Source: an uncultured Clostridia bacterium
GTDB lineage: Bacteria; Bacillota; Clostridia; Oscillospirales; CAG-272
Assembly: GCA_944393415.1 (NCBI GenBank)
Contig: CALYAD010000011.1
Location: 1-34,097 of the forward strand
Length of the DNA stretch: 34,097 nucleotides
Reading direction: 5' to 3'
Positions within the stretch are counted from its first letter, which is position 1; the number at the start of each line of letters is the position of its first letter. Below the pieces are notes generated by a model that was given only the letters and a program-made list of their open reading frames with translations, did not search any database and had not been told where the DNA came from. Shown here piece by piece: positions 18,111 to 25,952 of the stretch. Position numbers and translations under genes: made by a program.

Positions 18111-19181
18111 TCACATAAGCGCGAGAGCCGCGTTATACATCTCGCGTATTTCTCTGCGGCGAAGCTCCGCCAGACCCTCCATTTCGTGAATCTCCGCGGC
18201 GGAGAAACGGTCAAGGTCTCCGATTTTCAGTTTATTTTTATACATCTTGTCAAGCGTGAGCGCGAAGTTGATTTCAAAGGCTACTATTTTCGCGTTGCGC
18301 TCGCAGACGACGAGATTTGATTTGCCCTCAAGCAGCAGCTTTACTGCCGCCTCACCCATTAAAGAGGCCGCGAGACGATCCCGCAGAGTGGGGGAGCCGC
18401 CGCGCACTATGTGCGCCAGACGAACGAACCTTGCCTCGACTTCCGTCTTTTCTTCTATACGCGCGGTGAGCCCCTCACCGTACGGCTTTCCGTTTTCATC
18501 CTTGACACCCTCTGCGACTATCACGACAAAGCTCCTTCTCCCGGAGGCTCTTGCTTTGATTATCCTTTGCATCATCGCGTCCTCGTCAAAGGGTATTTCC
18601 TTTATAACGATGCCTATCGCGCCTGTGGCGATACCTGACTGAAGCGCGATGTAACCCGCGTCCCGTCCCATTACCTCAACAACGGAGCATCTGGCGTGGG
18701 ATTCACAGGTATCTCGCAGTCTGTCAACGCACTCGAGAACCGTATTCATGGCGGTATCGAAGCCTACTGTGTAATCCGTTGCCGTTATATCGTTGTCGAT
18801 AGTACCGGTCAGACCTATTGTCGGCATGCCGTGTGCGGTAAGGTCGTTGGCGCCTCTGAAGGTGCCGTCTCCTCCTATTGCGATTATACCGTCGATTTCG
18901 TGATCCCGGCAGGTTTTTAACGCTTTTTCCATACCTGACGGTTCTTTGAATTCCGCCGCCCGCGCGGTATAGAGCACCGTACCGCCTTTACCGATTATAT
19001 TTGATACGTCGCTTTCTGTGAAGGCGACAACATTACCGTCCATCAGTCCCTGATAACCGTCGAATATCCCGAGAGTTTCCACTCCGGCGGCGTTCGCTGC
19101 CCGCGTAACGGCCCTTATTACCGCATTCATGCCCGGAGCGTCCCCGCCTGAGGTCAAAACGCCTATTTTCTTAAACTCCAT
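18111..19181 (-). CDS. pfkA: 6-phosphofructokinase
   Basis: 356 residues, cytoplasmic, phosphorylating fructose-6-phosphate to fructose-1,6-bisphosphate in glycolysis. Motifs in order: LTSGGDAPGMNA (9-20), GKGGTVLYTAR (64-74), IGGDGTFRGA (102-111), GTIDNDI (126-132, catalytic D129) and MGRDAGYIAL (171-180). A GGDGT rather than GGDD motif points to ATP rather than pyrophosphate as donor. The base before GTIDND is Thr instead of the usual Pro, and GRGGT is GKGGT; neither removes a catalytic group. It is about 35 residues longer than the classical 320-residue enzyme, mainly at the C terminus. An AAAGGA site about 10 bases upstream fits the ATG, and the gene has its own promoter. It heads a probable operon with the Fe-S scaffold and GGGtGRT genes. 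Confidence 0.93.
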   Translation of the reverse strand: MEFKKIGVLTSGGDAPGMNAVIRAVTRAANAAGVETLGIFDGYQGLMDGNVVAFTESDVSNIIGKGGTVLYTARAAEFKEPSGMEKALKTCRDHEIDGIIAIGGDGTFRGANDLTAHGMPTIGLTGTIDNDITATDYTVGFDTAMNTVLECVDRLRDTCESHARCSVVEVMGRDAGYIALQSGIATGAIGIVIKEIPFDEDAMMQRIIKARASGRRSFVVIVAEGVKDENGKPYGEGLTARIEEKTEVEARFVRLAHIVRGGSPTLRDRLAASLMGEAAVKLLLEGKSNLVVCERNAKIVAFEINFALTLDKMYKNKLKIGDLDRFSAAEIHEMEGLAELRRREIREMYNAALALM

Positions 19182-19331
19182 CTTGAATTCATCCTTTCAC
19201 AGTATATCGAAGTAAAAAACGACATACTAATATATGATAAAATCGTTCCGTCAGGTCCGATATTTCTGAGCTTTGAGAAGCGGATCCGGAATAAATTGGC
19301 TTGAATTCCGAAAACAGCCTTTCAAAATAAT

Positions 19332-19360
19332 ATGATAATACTAAATTTAAAAAAATGCAA
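19332..19360 (-). promoter_or_regulatory. Sigma-A promoter of the phosphofructokinase operon
   Basis: Minus strand TTGCAT (19355-19360), a 17-base spacer and TATCAT (19332-19337), about 145 bases upstream of the pfkA start. Confidence 0.65.
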
Positions 19361-19521
19361 TAGGTAAATCGATATATTTTCGATTTTTTCACAATTTAAC
19401 AGTAAAATAGGCACGATCACCGCTAAATAAGCGATTTTTTAAACCCTTCAAAAACTTTTAATGAACGCAGAAGTTTCCGGATACCGCTTGTGAGAATTTT
19501 TAACAAATATTCGTAAAACCA

Positions 19522-19542
19522 TCATATGACCGTCACATATGA
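19522..19542 (+). promoter_or_regulatory. Inverted repeat TCATATG-N7-CATATGA, candidate operator
   Basis: Two perfect 7-base half sites separated by 7 bases lie just upstream of a TATAAT (19547-19552) in the region before the HtrA gene. No good -35 hexamer is found 17 bases upstream of that TATAAT, which fits an activator-dependent promoter. The neighbouring OmpR-type regulator is one candidate to bind here, but this is inference. Confidence 0.4.
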
Positions 19543-19590
19543 AGCTTATAATTACTATAGATATAATAATCAAAATAAGGAGTGCGGAAA

Positions 19591-19659
19591 GTGCGAGCTG
19601 TCCGCGTATACTCCCATCGGATTTCGGCTTAAAACATTGACGGCGGAGCCGAAACCCGA
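19591..19659 (+). promoter_or_regulatory. HtrA leader: 13-codon frame and hairpin
   Basis: A GTG at 19591, eight bases after AAGGAG, opens a 13-codon frame that stops at 19632. A hairpin of 12 bp with one mismatch (19617-19629 with 19647-19659) overlaps its end. No T run follows. It may be a translated leader of the HtrA gene, or chance. Confidence 0.3.
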
Positions 19660-19700
19660 AAGATCACAATTAATATACCCTTAAAGAAAGGAAATAATCC

Positions 19701-21047
19701 GTGAATAAGTTTGATAACGACAAATATACCGGTCAGCCCGGACCGGGAGATCGCCAGACAGTGAATGAGCGCGGCGGCGCGGGAAATAACGAAGCCGAAC
19801 GGCTCAACCGTGAGCTTTTTTCTCAGATGGGTAAGGAGCTGAGCACAGCGGCAGCGGCGGAAAAAAGGAACGACAGATCAACAAAGAGGCTTCTGATCTC
19901 GGCCGTGGCAGTGATACTGCTTGTTGTGTCCGCGTTTTTAGGGGCTTTCTACGGTATGGCGTGGGTCTGCCGGACCGCGATCGTAAAGGATTCGGATTTT
20001 CTTCAGAGCCTGATCCTGAGCAATTCCGGAATAACGGTAAATCGAGCGGAGGTCGATTATATTTCCGGATCGTATGTTTCGGATACGATAGAGCTGGCGG
20101 ACAAGGTGCTGGAAAGCACGGTAGAGCTTCGTATAATGACCTACGACGAGGAGACCCGTACCTACACCGAGGTCTCAAACGGAAGCGGGGTCATCATTTC
20201 CTCCGAAGGGCTTATAGTTACTAATTATCATGTGGTCTACGGCGCGCAGGTAGTTAACGCGGTGCTGAAAAACGGCGATTCTTATCGGGCCGAGGTGCTT
20301 CATCTCGATGAGCTGACTGACCTTGCGGTGGTAAAAATAGAGCCGGATACTCCGCTTACCCCCGTGACGCTCGCGGACTCCGATAAAGCGGTTCCCGGTC
20401 AGCAGGTTGCGGTGGCAGGCAATCCGCTTGGCATAGGACTTTCCGTTTCTTACGGTTATGTAAGTCACGCAAACCGGGATATTCATGATCAGGGCGGAAA
20501 CTTTATTCAGGTAGACGCTTCCGTCAATCCCGGAAACTCGGGCGGCGGACTTTATGACGCGCAGGGTAATCTGCTCGGTATCATCACGGCGAAGGCGAGC
20601 GGTGAAAACGTCGACGGAATAGGATACGCTATCCCGACCAATCGTATGCTTACGGTCGTGAACGATCTGCTTAAGTACGGATATGTTAAGGGGCGTCCCG
20701 CTCTCGGCGTAACGGTAGTCACGGTTTCGGTATCGACGTGGGAATATTTTAATCAGAACGAGCTTAACGGCTATCTTGGGGACAGAAAGTACGGAGTATA
20801 TATAATTTCCTCAAAATACAATACGGATATACAGCTCGGCGATCGTATCGTCTCCTGTAACGGTAAGACCCTAACGGTAAAGGAGGAGCTCACAAGCATT
20901 ATCAGCGGATTTAGTGTCGGGGACAAATTGACGCTTGTTATTGAACGTCCCATAAGGCAGAGCGACGGTACCTTTGAATACGAGACGTTTGAGACGGTAT
21001 GCGTCCTCCAGGAGCGCGATTGGGCGGATACCCAGCCTCAGGAGTGA
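19701..21047 (+). CDS. HtrA/DegP-type membrane-anchored serine protease
   Basis: 448 residues: a charged cytoplasmic N terminus (1-60), one membrane segment (about 64-88), an extracytoplasmic trypsin-like domain and a C-terminal PDZ domain (about 335-435). The triad is visible as TNYHVV (H177), ELTDLAVVKI (D207) and NPGNSGGGL (S280). The usual GNSGGPL reads GNSGGGL, with Pro replaced by Gly two positions after GNSG. Such proteases remove or refold damaged proteins at the membrane-wall interface under envelope stress. The GTG start follows AAAGGAAA. A two-component pair lies directly downstream, as in other envelope-stress circuits (CssRS and HtrA in Bacillus), so cross-regulation is plausible. 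Confidence 0.93.
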   Translation: MNKFDNDKYTGQPGPGDRQTVNERGGAGNNEAERLNRELFSQMGKELSTAAAAEKRNDRSTKRLLISAVAVILLVVSAFLGAFYGMAWVCRTAIVKDSDFLQSLILSNSGITVNRAEVDYISGSYVSDTIELADKVLESTVELRIMTYDEETRTYTEVSNGSGVIISSEGLIVTNYHVVYGAQVVNAVLKNGDSYRAEVLHLDELTDLAVVKIEPDTPLTPVTLADSDKAVPGQQVAVAGNPLGIGLSVSYGYVSHANRDIHDQGGNFIQVDASVNPGNSGGGLYDAQGNLLGIITAKASGENVDGIGYAIPTNRMLTVVNDLLKYGYVKGRPALGVTVVTVSVSTWEYFNQNELNGYLGDRKYGVYIISSKYNTDIQLGDRIVSCNGKTLTVKEELTSIISGFSVGDKLTLVIERPIRQSDGTFEYETFETVCVLQERDWADTQPQE

Positions 21048-21080
21048 GAAATAATAACTTGTAATGCGGCGGATAAAATT

Positions 21081-21764
21081 ATGGCTGAGAAATATCGGAA
21101 AAAAATACTGATTGTGGACGATGAGCCGCAGATACGGGAAATAATCGCTAAGTACGCGGCCTTCAGCGGTTATCTTACGGATGAGGCGGAGAACGGGATG
21201 AAGGCAGTGGAAAAATGCCTGGCGACCGGATACGATCTCATAATCATGGATATAATGATGCCGGAGCTCGACGGCTTTTCCGCTTTGCGGGAAATACGAA
21301 AGACCTCGTCTGTCCCGGTGATCATGCTGTCGGCGCGCGGCGAGGATTACGACAAGATAAGCGGCTATGAACTTGGCGCGGATGATTATGTAACAAAGCC
21401 TTTTTCGCCTAAGGTGCTGATGCTTAAGTGCGAGGCGATTTTCCGCAGATATGACGGTACCGGAGGCGCAAAGCCTCCGGCGTACGAAAGCGACGGACTT
21501 GTGATAGATATAAACGCGCGTATAGTCACCGTGGACGGCGTAAGGGCGGAGCTTTCACCCAAGGAGTACGACCTGCTGTTCTATCTGGTGGAAAACAGAG
21601 GCGTGGCACTGTCGCGCGACCGTATAATCACCGCTGTATGGGGGTACGATTATTACGGCGACGAACGAACCCTGGACACGCATATCAAGCTCCTCAGGAA
21701 AAGTCTTGGGCGTCACAGCGATAAAATCGTAACCTTACGCGGACTGGGGTACAGATTTGATTGA
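21081..21764 (+). CDS. OmpR/PhoB-family response regulator
   Basis: 227 residues. The receiver domain (8-122) has the acidic pair D18/D19, the phospho-acceptor D57 in YDLIIMDIMMP, the switch residue in MLSARG, and KPF. The winged-helix DNA-binding domain (about 130-226) includes LSPKEYDLLFYLVEN, ALSRDRI and RTLDTHIKLLRKSL. It starts 33 bases after the protease gene, with only a weak GGCGGA ribosome site, so it is probably co-transcribed and translated at a modest rate. The partner kinase follows after a 154-base gap filled with repeat DNA. Confidence 0.94.
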   Translation: MAEKYRKKILIVDDEPQIREIIAKYAAFSGYLTDEAENGMKAVEKCLATGYDLIIMDIMMPELDGFSALREIRKTSSVPVIMLSARGEDYDKISGYELGADDYVTKPFSPKVLMLKCEAIFRRYDGTGGAKPPAYESDGLVIDINARIVTVDGVRAELSPKEYDLLFYLVENRGVALSRDRIITAVWGYDYYGDERTLDTHIKLLRKSLGRHSDKIVTLRGLGYRFD

Positions 21765-21778
21765 TAATAAATGTTGTT

Positions 21779-21891
21779 CAGGGAACTTTTTGAAAAAAGT
21801 TCCCTGAAACCTTCAAAAACTTCTCTGAAAAAAGGAAGGCGGAGACTAACCGTCGTTAAAATTATTTAGAAAAGTTTTTGGGAAGTTTCAG
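21779..21891. repeat. Dispersed palindromic repeat inserted between regulator and kinase genes
   Basis: A short form of the dispersed palindrome (21781-21804) is followed by a left arm CTGAAACCTTCAAAAACTTC (from 21804). The imperfect inverse of that arm lies at 21868-21891 (AGAAAAGTTTTTGGGAAGTT...). The arms enclose about 41 bases. The structure looks like a small palindromic element within the operon and may partly uncouple kinase from regulator expression. Confidence 0.65.
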
Positions 21892-21918
21892 CCGCCTTTG
21901 GCGGCATGGGGGATTAAA
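21891..21918 (+). promoter_or_regulatory. GCCGCC hairpin and ribosome site of the kinase gene (leader module D)
   Basis: The GCCGCC-TTT-GGCGGC hairpin (21891-21905) is followed by ATGGGGGATTAAAATG, where GGGGGA is the ribosome site and the last ATG the kinase start. The same block precedes the genes at 31221 and, in altered form, 15676. The frame's upstream TTG start lies inside the hairpin and is not used here. Confidence 0.65.
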
Positions 21919-23370
21919 ATGAAACATGAGCGCGGGTTAAAAGCTATACTGGTTCGTGGGATCGCGCTCTTTATCGGCGTTATGCTGGCTGTTCTGTGGC
22001 TTGTTCAGATAGTTTTTCTCGACGATTTTTACGAGGCGACAAAAAAGAGAGAGATCAAGGCGGCGGCAAAGAGCATAACGCTGCTGGTGAACGCGGGTAA
22101 CTTCAGTACAGACGAGGCGGAGCTGATAGGCGAGCGGTACGACGTCTGTATAGACGTTTATCTGATGAACGATAACCGCGCGCTTTCGCTTATGAGCGCG
22201 GACGTTCTCGGTCACTGCGCGATCCATAATACGGACGAGCGCAGTAAGTTTACTATATATAACATCGCAAAAGAGAACGGAGGGGTCTATCTTGAATACT
22301 TTGCTTTTGACCCCGAGCACGGATTATACTACGGGGTTGACAGTGAGCAGTATAAGGGAAGCGAGGAATTCAGCCTGATATACGCCATAGTGGAGCCGGT
22401 GGAGCAGGGCGATATACTTATGATATTTAATTCGTCGATAACGCCGATCTCCGCGACTGTAAAAACGCTGTATACGCTTCTGTTCTGCTTTTCCGGCGTG
22501 ATTCTCCTTCTTTCGGTTATCTTCGCGCGGCAGCTGTCCGAAAAGATAACGCGTCCGATTCAGCGTCTGACGGAGTCGGCTGACAGGTTCGGACGCGGTG
22601 AGCTGGACGCTGATTTCCGGGTAGATGGGTATTCCGAGGTGGAACGTCTGTCCGGAGCGCTGGCTTACGCTTCCTCGGAGCTTGAGAAAACGGAGCGTTT
22701 GCGGCGCGATCTGATAGCCAATATTTCGCACGATCTTCGCACCCCGGTCACATTAATAAACGGATACGCTGAGATGATGCGTGATCTGCCGGACGAAAAC
22801 ACCGCGGAAAATCTCGATAATATAATCAATGAGTCTAAACGCCTGACAACGCTTCTTGAGGATGTGCTTGAATACTCCCGTCTTGTTTCCGGGACGGTTC
22901 GTTTTGAACGGAAGGAGTACTGCATAACGGAACAGCTCAGGGAGATTGTATCAAGCTACAGAGAGATGTTGAAAAAGGATGGCTTTACTTTAAATCTTGA
23001 GTACGGAAGCGATGTAAACGTAATTGGCGACCGTCAGCAGCTCGGCAGAGTACTGGTTAATTTTATCTCGAATGCCGCCGCCCATGGCGGTGAAAGCCGC
23101 GAGATAAACGTAAAACAGGTTATAGAGGATGGTTGGGTCAGGATAAGTATTTCGGATAAGGGCCCCGGTATACCTGCCTCAGAGCTTTCCGGTATATGGG
23201 AGAGATACACGAAGCTCAGCCGAAACGGTGAACGTCCGTCCGGCGGATCGGGTCTTGGGCTGTCGATAGTCAAGGCTATAATGGAATGCTCAGGAGGCGC
23301 GTATGGGGTTAAAAGCACCGTAGGGGTCGGCTCCGAGTTTTGGTATGCTATGCCGATATCGAAAGCCTGA
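21919..23370 (+). CDS. Sensor histidine kinase, HAMP/HisKA type
   Basis: 483 residues from the ATG after GGGGGA. Membrane segments lie at about 10-32 and 183-203, with an extracytoplasmic sensor region of about 150 residues between them that I cannot place in a family. HAMP follows (about 203-255, RPIQRLTESADRFGRGEL), then the phospho-accepting H271 in ANISHDLRTPVTLING and the ATPase with N box (GRVLVNFISNAAAHG), G1 (SDKGPGIP) and G2 (GGSGLGLSIVKAIM). It autophosphorylates and passes phosphate to the OmpR-type regulator just upstream. Placed after the HtrA protease, it is likely to sense envelope state. Confidence 0.93.
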   Translation: MKHERGLKAILVRGIALFIGVMLAVLWLVQIVFLDDFYEATKKREIKAAAKSITLLVNAGNFSTDEAELIGERYDVCIDVYLMNDNRALSLMSADVLGHCAIHNTDERSKFTIYNIAKENGGVYLEYFAFDPEHGLYYGVDSEQYKGSEEFSLIYAIVEPVEQGDILMIFNSSITPISATVKTLYTLLFCFSGVILLLSVIFARQLSEKITRPIQRLTESADRFGRGELDADFRVDGYSEVERLSGALAYASSELEKTERLRRDLIANISHDLRTPVTLINGYAEMMRDLPDENTAENLDNIINESKRLTTLLEDVLEYSRLVSGTVRFERKEYCITEQLREIVSSYREMLKKDGFTLNLEYGSDVNVIGDRQQLGRVLVNFISNAAAHGGESREINVKQVIEDGWVRISISDKGPGIPASELSGIWERYTKLSRNGERPSGGSGLGLSIVKAIMECSGGAYGVKSTVGVGSEFWYAMPISKA

Positions 23371-23406
23371 TCTTACTGTCGTGCCATATAAACAGCGCGC
23401 TGTATG

Positions 23407-23459
23407 AAAAAAAACCGTTGAAATGCTCCCGGTATGACGGCAAAGGAGCATTACGGTTT
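23407..23459 (-). terminator. Terminator of the methylglyoxal-synthase-like gene
   Basis: On the minus strand AAACCGT-AATGCTCC pairs with GGAGCATT-(3-base bulge)-ACGGTTT and is followed by TTTTTTTT. It lies about 170 bases after the stop codon. It could also slow plus-strand transcripts leaving the kinase gene. Confidence 0.8.
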
Positions 23460-23628
23460 CAGTGATAAACAATTGTGAGCGGCAAAGCCGGAGGTAAACG
23501 AAGAAGGGTATTGACTCGTTGTGTACTGCATCTTGAAATCCGAGTTAACTCCCATGTTAGGAACCGGGAAGTCAAGCGGATATTTTAAATTTTCAAATCA
23601 ATTCGGGCAGACAAAAGCGGGACGGTTA

Positions 23629-24069
23629 TTAAAATGACATTCCGCTTTTTTTGCGTCGGTTATAGTCGGAGCGTGGGTTTATCAATTCCCTCCAGTCGAG
23701 GTCTCCTCTGTCAAGGGCGCGGACAAGGATCTCAGCGGTAGCTATATTTGTCGCGGTGGGAACGTTATGGAGATCGCAAAGCCGCAGAAGATCATAATCG
23801 TGCGCGCTTTCAGTTACCGCGGACGCGGCGTCTCTGAAAAACAGGAGCATGTCTATTTCATCGAAAGCGACCCGCGCGGCGATCTGATCGGAACCGCCGG
23901 AAGGACCGGAAAGCAGCTTTTCTATTCTCAGACCCGTTGCGTCAGATATATACTTACCGGTGACACCGGTAGCGCACAGGTTATGCTTGCTGAGTATACC
24001 GCAGTAAGCTATGCAAAACTGTGATGTAAGTTCTTTTTTGGTATCGTCTGCAATAATTGCTATTTCCAT
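23629..24069 (-). CDS. Methylglyoxal-synthase-like protein lacking catalytic residues
   Basis: 146 residues with the methylglyoxal synthase fold signature: IAIIADD, CATGVTGKYISDATG, LLSGPSGGS, DMLLFFRD, LLRLCDLHNVPTATNIATAE. In true enzymes dihydroxyacetone phosphate is turned to methylglyoxal with help of residues numbered H19, D71, H98 and D101 in the E. coli protein. By eye alignment these are D8, S60, E87 and H90 here, so normal catalysis is doubtful, while the phosphate-binding scaffold is kept. It may bind a phosphorylated ligand as a sensor, or have a changed activity. Length is normal. The ATG at 24069 follows GGAAAGGAAACGG; an upstream in-frame ATG has no ribosome site. It has its own promoter and terminator, so it is probably expressed alone. 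Confidence 0.8.
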   Translation of the reverse strand: MEIAIIADDTKKELTSQFCIAYCGILSKHNLCATGVTGKYISDATGLRIEKLLSGPSGGSDQIAARVAFDEIDMLLFFRDAASAVTESAHDYDLLRLCDLHNVPTATNIATAEILVRALDRGDLDWRELINPRSDYNRRKKSGMSF

Positions 24070-24106
24070 TCTTTCCGTTTCCTTTCCGCTTATCATATTT
24101 TATATT

Positions 24107-24136
24107 ATAATACCACAGTCTTATGTGATTTGTCAA
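24107..24136 (-). promoter_or_regulatory. Sigma-A promoter of the methylglyoxal-synthase-like gene
   Basis: Minus strand TTGACA (24131-24136), an 18-base spacer and TATTAT (24107-24112), about 30 bases before the ATG. Confidence 0.75.
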
Positions 24137-24421
24137 CATAAAAAAAGTAAATTTTTGTACAGATTTTGTGTATAGAATATTTTTTATAAATATTTTGTAA
24201 ACATAGCCCCGTGGCTATTTAAATCGCAGGGATTTTATGATAATATAGTAATGTCATAATTTTAAGCTCAGCGTTTTTTCAGATTCAGTTGATGAAAAAC
24301 TCTTACGCTTTTGAAAAAGCTTGGCAAAACCTTTCTGTAATAACTCTTTATTTTATTTATGTTGATTGGTTTCGCCGCAAAAATATTTTTAATGGGTTTT
24401 GGATGAAAATAGGAGAGATAC
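24137..24421. other. AT-rich intergenic region before the trigger-factor-like gene
   Basis: No gene is seen. A weak plus-strand promoter candidate (TTTAAA, 17 bases, TAATAT near 24219-24247) may serve the lipoprotein gene. A TTTTGAAAAAGC... stretch near 24310 resembles arms of the dispersed palindromic repeats. Confidence 0.3.
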
Positions 24422-25483
24422 ATGTCGCATAACGTAAAAAATAATTTGAAAAAGTCAGCGTCGCTTTTGCTGCTTTGCGTGTTGCTTATCGGAGCCTTGT
24501 CTTCCTGCTCGAGTACCCCGTATGACTATGAGCTGAGTGAATATATCACCATACCGGACGGCTGGCAGAATACACAGGTAACCGAGTCCGAGATCGAGGA
24601 GAGACTGGCGGAGGAAATACTTCGTGTAAGAAGCAACGCAAGTATAGCGACCGAGATAACCGAGCGCGCGGCGCTCGCGGGGGACATGGTGAATATCAGC
24701 ATGGTTTGCTATCGTTCGGCTGAGTACGGAAACGCGGACGCGTCCCCGATAAGCGAGCTGAGCGACCCTGACTGCACTTTTATAATAGGTATAAATAAGT
24801 ATCCTGCGGAATTGGAAAACGCTGTAATAGGGCATCGGGCGACAGAAAGCTTTGCGGTTCGTTTGACCCTTCCCGGAGATTTCGGGCTTACCGAGCTTGC
24901 CTATCAGACCGTGGTTTACGAGATAACGCTTAACACCTTAACGGAGCTTCAGCTTCCGCTTTACAACGACGCCTTTGTGAGCTCGGTGTCCTCGTGTGAG
25001 ACCGTCGCGGAATACGAGGAGATGCTCAGGGGCCGTGTCAGAGAGGAAATTATCTGGGAAAAAATTCTTGCTTCCTGCGAGGTTAAGGGATATCCTCAGA
25101 AAGAATACAATACTTACGAGCATAATTTTATAAATTACTATACCGGTCTTGCGAGCGAAGCGGGACAGACGCTGGAGGAGTATATAAGGCGCAAGTTTTT
25201 TATGGAGCTTTCCGCGTTTCAGGCCGAGGCGGTCGAATATGCTCAGGAAAATGTAAAGGAGGAGCTGCTGCTTTACTCATTTGTCCGCGCATACGGACTT
25301 GAGCTTTCGGACGCGGAGTATTCCGACGGAGCGGAGATATATGTCGAGGAATACGATATGCGTTCGGTCGCGGCGCTTGAGCGACGTTTTGGTATCGCGT
25401 TTGTGCGTAAAAGCGTGCAGCTTGATAAGGTATTGACGTTTATTGGTGAAGCTGTAAGCACGCAGACCGTGGGAACGGAATGA
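24422..25483 (+). CDS. Trigger-factor-like lipoprotein (extracytoplasmic folding factor)
   Basis: 353 residues. A lipoprotein signal peptide ends in ALSSC (C29), so the protein should be attached to the outer face of the membrane. Residues about 40-170 resemble the FKBP-type isomerase region of trigger factor (GDMVNISMVCY..., FIIGINKYPAELENAVIG, VVYEITLNTLTE). The remainder is helical, like the trigger-factor C-terminal chaperone arms (NDAFVSSVSSCETVAEYEEM). Unlike ribosome-bound trigger factor it lacks the N-terminal ribosome-binding domain. It probably helps exported proteins fold or isomerises prolyl bonds at the membrane surface; whether isomerase activity remains cannot be told. AGGAGAG six bases before the ATG supports the start. 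It may share a transcript with the cupin gene 77 bases downstream. Confidence 0.82.
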   Translation: MSHNVKNNLKKSASLLLLCVLLIGALSSCSSTPYDYELSEYITIPDGWQNTQVTESEIEERLAEEILRVRSNASIATEITERAALAGDMVNISMVCYRSAEYGNADASPISELSDPDCTFIIGINKYPAELENAVIGHRATESFAVRLTLPGDFGLTELAYQTVVYEITLNTLTELQLPLYNDAFVSSVSSCETVAEYEEMLRGRVREEIIWEKILASCEVKGYPQKEYNTYEHNFINYYTGLASEAGQTLEEYIRRKFFMELSAFQAEAVEYAQENVKEELLLYSFVRAYGLELSDAEYSDGAEIYVEEYDMRSVAALERRFGIAFVRKSVQLDKVLTFIGEAVSTQTVGTE

Positions 25484-25560
25484 GTATCCATACCTATTAT
25501 TACCATATTCAGTCGCGTTAATCAGAATAATATAACAAACAGGCAAATCAGAAGGTATAT

Positions 25561-25890
25561 ATGATTATCGATTTTAACAGCTTACGGGAAATAACGGTCC
25601 CGGCAATGAATAACGGAAAAAGTAAAATATCCTCCAAGATGTTCATGGATAATAGCGGAAAAATAATTTCTTGCCGTATTCATGTCGGCGCTTCAACAGG
25701 AACGCACAGACACGAAACGAGCGATGATATAAGCTTTGTCATTTCCGGAAACGGTAAGGCTATATGTGACGGTGAGGAGGAAGAACTGACGGAGGGAGTT
25801 TGCCATATATGCAGAAAAGGCTCGTCGCACAGTATTATCAATACCGGAAACGAGGAGCTCGTTTTACTGACGGTTGTGTCTGAAAAATAA
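25561..25890 (+). CDS. Small cupin-domain protein
   Basis: 109 residues forming one cupin_2 barrel. Motif 1 is GTHRHETSDDISFVISGNGK (around 47-66), whose H49, H51 and a nearby acidic residue could bind a metal. Motif 2, around GSSHSIINTGNE, carries a further His. No signal peptide. Single-cupin proteins range from isomerases to ligand sensors, so no reaction is assigned. An AGAAGG site lies six bases before the ATG. Confidence 0.85.
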   Translation: MIIDFNSLREITVPAMNNGKSKISSKMFMDNSGKIISCRIHVGASTGTHRHETSDDISFVISGNGKAICDGEEEELTEGVCHICRKGSSHSIINTGNEELVLLTVVSEK

Positions 25891-25925
25891 TGAGTCGACA
25901 AAGCGGTCTTACGCCATAGCTTTAA

Positions 25926-25952
25926 GGGGGAACTTTTTCAAAAAGTTCCCCC
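25926..25952. repeat. Dispersed palindrome, copy 3
   Basis: GGGGGAACTTTTT-C-AAAAAGTTCCCCC followed by TTATGATCC and a GAAGTTTTAGGAAGTTTGG arm. It lies between the converging cupin and LytTR regulator genes, the same setting as copy 2. Confidence 0.8.

Noticed and set aside
18104..18113. Palindrome TGACCGGTCA at the pfkA stop codon
   Set aside because: A single ten-base palindrome overlapping a stop codon, with no partner or promoter nearby.
23613..23655. Plus-strand hairpin AAAGCGG/CCGCTTTTTTT as terminator for the sensor kinase
   Set aside because: The arms lie partly within the coding end of the opposing gene (a lysine-rich AAAAAAAGC codon run) and the loop is large; chance is more likely.
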